Shown: one piece after another, positions 6,199 to 7,322 of the stretch
Layout: each line of letters opens with the position of its first letter
How positions within the stretch are numbered: position 1 is the first letter of the stretch
Origin: Bacteroidota bacterium
GTDB lineage: Bacteria > Bacteroidota > Bacteroidia > Chitinophagales > LD1
Assembly: GCA_023428205.1 (NCBI GenBank)
Contig: JAEYZB010000121.1
Coordinates: 1-7,322, forward strand
DNA: 7,322 bases
Direction of reading: 5' to 3'
Notes under the pieces: generated by a model
Seen by the model: only the letters and a program-made list of their open reading frames with translations
Databases searched by the model: none
What the model was told of the DNA's origin: nothing
Program-made: the position numbers and the translations under genes

Positions 6199-6908
6199 GA
6201 ATTATACCGGCCATAGACATTATAGATGGGAAATGTGTCCGTCTTACCAAAGGAGATTATGCTTCCCAAAAAACATACCATGAAAACCCTTTGGAAGTAG
6301 CTAAACTATTGGAAGGTATAGGGATTCAGCACTTACATGTAGTGGATTTAGATGGCGCAAAAGCGAAACAAATTGTCAATTACAAAACGTTAGAATTGCT
6401 GGCATCACACACAAACCTCAATATTGATTTTGGCGGAGGCATAAAATCAGAAAAAGATGTAAGTATCGCTTTTGAATATGGCGCAAAACAGATTACGATA
6501 GGAAGTGTTGCCGCTCAAAACCCGGTACTGATGGTAGAATGGATTCAAAAGTACGGAGCCGATAAAATCATTTTGGGAGCCGATTGTAAAAACCGAAAAA
6601 TAGCAACAAACGGTTGGCTGGAAAGTAGCAATATCGATATCGTTTCTTTCATTCAGGACTATGAAAAAAACGGGGCAAAATACAGCATCGTAACAGATAT
6701 AGATAAAGACGGAATGCTTTCAGGTCCTTCTTTTGAACTGTATGACGAAATTCTTTCCGACACGAAAATCATGCTTATTGCAAGTGGCGGGATTACCACA
6801 ATAGAGGATATTAAACAATTAAAAAAAATGGGGTGCGAAGGCGCCATTATCGGAAAAGCGATTTACGAAGGAACCATCAACCTTAAAGAATTAAGTGATT
6901 TATGCTAA
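6195..6908 (+). CDS. hisA: ProFAR isomerase (HisA)
   Basis: HisA is a (beta-alpha)8 barrel that isomerises ProFAR to PRFAR by an Amadori rearrangement. The 237-residue protein begins [16 protein letters not shown], with catalytic Asp8. It has the second catalytic aspartate Asp130 in ILGADCK and the VTDIDKDGM segment (166-174) on the opposite barrel half. Phosphate-binding glycines are seen in DFGGGI (78-83) and ASGGI (196-200). Compared with HisF, the text at strand 1 ([12 protein letters not shown] rather than [12 protein letters not shown]) identifies it as HisA. It overlaps hisH by four bases and hisF by seven. The length is slightly short of the usual 240-250 but within the family range. 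Confidence 0.97.
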   Translation: MRIIPAIDIIDGKCVRLTKGDYASQKTYHENPLEVAKLLEGIGIQHLHVVDLDGAKAKQIVNYKTLELLASHTNLNIDFGGGIKSEKDVSIAFEYGAKQITIGSVAAQNPVLMVEWIQKYGADKIILGADCKNRKIATNGWLESSNIDIVSFIQDYEKNGAKYSIVTDIDKDGMLSGPSFELYDEILSDTKIMLIASGGITTIEDIKQLKKMGCEGAIIGKAIYEGTINLKELSDLC

Positions 6909-7322
6909 AGAAACGAATTATCCCCTGCTTGGATATAAAAGACGGAAGAACCGTAAAAGGAATCAACTTTGAAGACATCAGGGATGCTGGCGATCCCGTT
7001 GAACTGGCGCAACGCTACGTAAAAGAAGGCGCAGACGAGTTGGTGTTTTTGGACATCACCGCTACTCAGGAAAAACGGAAAACGCTTACTCGGTTAGTCT
7101 CTCGCGTAGCCGCTGAAATCAATATCCCATTCACCGTTGGAGGAGGTATCAATACCTTGGAAGACGCCAAAGCAATTATTGATGCGGGTGCAGACAAAAT
7201 AAGTATCAATTCTGCTGCGATTCTTCATCCTGAACTGATTACCGAACTTTCAAAATCATTTGGAAGCCAATGTGTGGTATTAGCTATTGATGCGAAATTT
7301 ACGGATAATCGATGGATGGTTT
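6902..7322 (+). CDS. hisF: Imidazole glycerol phosphate synthase, cyclase subunit (HisF), partial at window end
   Basis: An open frame from the ATG at 6902 runs off the window after 140 codons, a little over half the usual length of about 250. It opens [20 protein letters not shown], the HisF N-terminus with catalytic Asp11, and reaches the second catalytic aspartate, Asp130, in [15 protein letters not shown] (48-55) and the phosphate-binding TVGGGI (78-83) are also typical. HisF takes ammonia from HisH and turns PRFAR into imidazole glycerol phosphate and AICAR. The start lies seven bases inside hisA, so translation is probably coupled. The truncation is only the window edge. Confidence 0.96.
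   Translation, partial: MLKKRIIPCLDIKDGRTVKGINFEDIRDAGDPVELAQRYVKEGADELVFLDITATQEKRKTLTRLVSRVAAEINIPFTVGGGINTLEDAKAIIDAGADKISINSAAILHPELITELSKSFGSQCVVLAIDAKFTDNRWMV

Overview
The window looks like chromosomal DNA from a member of the Bacteroidota. The DNA is AT-rich and the starts lack Shine-Dalgarno sequences, having A-rich tracts upstream instead. The one plausible promoter fits the TTTG / TAnnTTTG type. The protein sequences, the bifunctional HisB and the gene order hisG-D-C-B-H-A-F are also typical of that phylum. The genus cannot be told from this window.

Layout. Positions 1-32 are the 3' end of a tRNA whose anticodon lies outside the window, followed at once by a terminator hairpin (37-77). 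Positions 82-1071 encode a LuxE / acyl-protein synthetase-like adenylating enzyme with no luxC or luxD partner in view. Positions 1072-1344 contain no ordinary gene but do hold a complete histidine attenuator: a candidate promoter, a 17-residue leader peptide with four consecutive His codons, an anti-antiterminator hairpin, an antiterminator strand and an intrinsic terminator. From 1345 to the window end runs the histidine operon hisG, hisD, hisC, hisB, hisH, hisA and the first 140 codons of hisF. The genes after hisG-hisD overlap by 4-8 bases at every junction, so they are probably one translationally coupled transcript. The rest of hisF, and probably hisI/hisE, should lie downstream.

How the genes work together. 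HisG joins ATP to PRPP. HisA isomerises the ProFAR intermediate, and HisH-HisF form imidazole glycerol phosphate and AICAR. The C-terminal half of HisB dehydrates that product, HisC transaminates it, a phosphatase (nominally the N-terminal half of HisB) yields histidinol, and HisD oxidises histidinol to histidine. Control appears double: attenuation by charged tRNA-His at the leader, and probably feedback inhibition of the long-form HisG through its C-terminal domain.

The points most worth a second look are three. The HisB phosphatase domain has lost the acidic residues of HAD motif IV (GDxxTD reads GNxxTS). A perfect 13-base inverted repeat links the attenuator terminator to the region just before hisG. 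The LuxE-like gene is an orphan with a conserved-looking cysteine near its C-terminus. No mobile element, CRISPR array or obviously foreign system was seen.
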